Part shown: positions 63,324-64,000 of the stretch, piece after piece
Position numbering within the stretch: the stretch's first letter is position 1
How the letters are laid out: every line of letters starts with the position of its first letter
Assembly (NCBI RefSeq): GCF_025642255.1
Contig: NZ_CP106759.1
Coordinates: forward strand, 186,001-250,000
Direction: 5' to 3'
DNA length: 64,000 bases
Source of the DNA: Stenotrophomonas maltophilia
Lineage (GTDB): Bacteria > Pseudomonadota > Gammaproteobacteria > Xanthomonadales > Xanthomonadaceae
Position numbers and translations under genes: made by a program
The notes under the pieces: generated by a model
Databases searched by the model: none
What the model was told of the DNA's origin: nothing
The model's input: the letters and a program-made list of their open reading frames with translations, nothing else

Positions 63324-64000
63324 CTATCGCCCCGGCAGCTGCGCGAACGCGCGCTGCATGCAGTCCTCGCGCGGGCACACCCGGCAACCCGGGCCGATCG
63401 ACACCGAATTGCCCGGGCTCTGCACATCCAGCCCCAGCGAATACACCAGCCGCTCGGCATGCTGCAGGTCGCAGCCCAGCGCTACTGCGAAGGTCTTGCG
63501 TGGTTGGCCGTGACCAACCGGGCCGCTGCTGACCTGCCGGGCCAGCCAGAAGTGGCGCCGCCCATCGGGCATGCGCGCGGTCTGGGTCAGGATGCGGCCG
63601 GGCTGGTTGAACGCCTCGTAGACGATCCACAGCGGGCATGAGCCACCCACCTGCGAGAAGTGGAAGTCGGTGGCCGAGTGACGCTTGGAGACGTTGCCGG
63701 CGCGGTCCACACGGATGAAGAAGAACGGCAGGCCGGGCGCGCTGCGGCGGGCCAGCGTGCTCAGCCGGTGGCAGACTGCTTCGAAGCCGACACCGAACTG
63801 GTGCGCCAGCAGCTCGATGTCGTAGCTGCTGGCTTCGGCCGCACGCAGGAAGCGCAGGTAGGGCATTACCAGGGCCCCGGCGAAATAGTTCGACAGGCCG
63901 ATGCGCGCCTGCGCGATGCGCGCCTCGTCGCTGAATCCGGCGCGGGCAATCACCGCATCGATCTGCGGCAGGTAGCCGTGCAGTGCCAGTTCGGCGGCCA
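63324..64000 (-). CDS. Short-chain fatty acyl regulator family (ScfR/XRE-type) protein, C-terminal part
   Basis: The visible 225 residues are the C-terminal part of a longer regulator; the frame is open to the right edge, and the N-terminal DNA-binding and ImmA/IrrE-like domains would lie outside. Signatures include LALHGYLPQIDAV at the start, YDIELLAHQFGVGFEAVCHRLSTLAR, and a Cys-rich CRVCPREDCMQR at the end. In xanthomonads such regulators are usually next to methylcitrate-cycle (prp) genes. A short-chain acyl-CoA response is therefore likely, but it cannot be seen here. Confidence 0.82.
   Translation of the reverse strand, partial: AAELALHGYLPQIDAVIARAGFSDEARIAQARIGLSNYFAGALVMPYLRFLRAAEASSYDIELLAHQFGVGFEAVCHRLSTLARRSAPGLPFFFIRVDRAGNVSKRHSATDFHFSQVGGSCPLWIVYEAFNQPGRILTQTARMPDGRRHFWLARQVSSGPVGHGQPRKTFAVALGCDLQHAERLVYSLGLDVQSPGNSVSIGPGCRVCPREDCMQRAFAQLPGR

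Overview
The window is chromosomal DNA of a high-GC gammaproteobacterium of the Stenotrophomonas/Xanthomonas group, most like Stenotrophomonas maltophilia. The basis is the codon use, a complete oleABCD-type olefin cluster whose products are very close to the Xanthomonas proteins as I remember them, and many small palindromes beginning GTAG with a GCCGGGC-ATG-GCCCGGC type stem (the SMAG/REP repeats described from S. maltophilia). Genes are densely packed. I see no phage, insertion sequence, CRISPR array, rRNA or tRNA.

Layout. 1-2420: ETF-ubiquinone oxidoreductase (partial) and glutaryl-CoA dehydrogenase. 2562-7264: TrmL, a secreted protein with four VRP repeats, a periplasmic M16 peptidase and a DUF4156 lipoprotein. 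7368-12609: the olefin cluster oleA, oleB, oleC and oleD, with an opposite-strand cysteine-cluster gene between oleB and oleC. 12731-21939: mostly housekeeping genes (DUF1328 protein, Ddl ligase, UbiJ-UbiB, a methyltransferase, TruC, a DUF2059 protein, ArfB, an acyltransferase, an M3 peptidase lipoprotein). 22086-26142: a tandem pair of degenerate AroQ-like proteins, a second-type signal peptidase, an MFS transporter and a LysR regulator. 26451-30508: a LysR regulator divergent from the glyoxylate-shunt genes aceB-aceA.

30857-36019 is the most unusual part: a cNMP-binding GGDEF protein, a class III nucleotide cyclase with TolB-like and TPR regions, a 94-residue peptide with a nitrile-hydratase-like leader on the opposite strand, and a SagB-type FMN dehydrogenase. 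Together they look like an uncharacterised peptide-modification (RiPP-like) system without a YcaO cyclodehydratase, wired to cyclic-nucleotide signalling.

36026-41591: leucine catabolism (ivd-mccB-mccA) divergent from a TetR regulator. 41791-47562: a membrane-anchored cytochrome c, a secreted nuclease of the ExeM type, a DMT transporter, an alpha/beta hydrolase, ZapE and a DUF2884 protein. 48123-51651: nrdA-nrdB behind a promoter overlapped by a probable NrdR box. 51796-60614: LysE exporter, thioesterase, sirtuin, OYE-family flavin oxidoreductase and LysR, PurU, PncA, QueH and MetE, the last preceded by a clear cobalamin riboswitch. 61178-64000: a patatin-like lipase and the C-terminal part of a ScfR-type regulator.

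Genes that work together: GcdH and isovaleryl-CoA dehydrogenase both feed electrons through ETF to the ETF-QO at the left edge. AceB and AceA save the carbon of the acetyl-CoA these pathways release. OleA-D join fatty acyl-CoAs into long-chain olefins. The cyclase, peptide and dehydrogenase appear to form one cassette.
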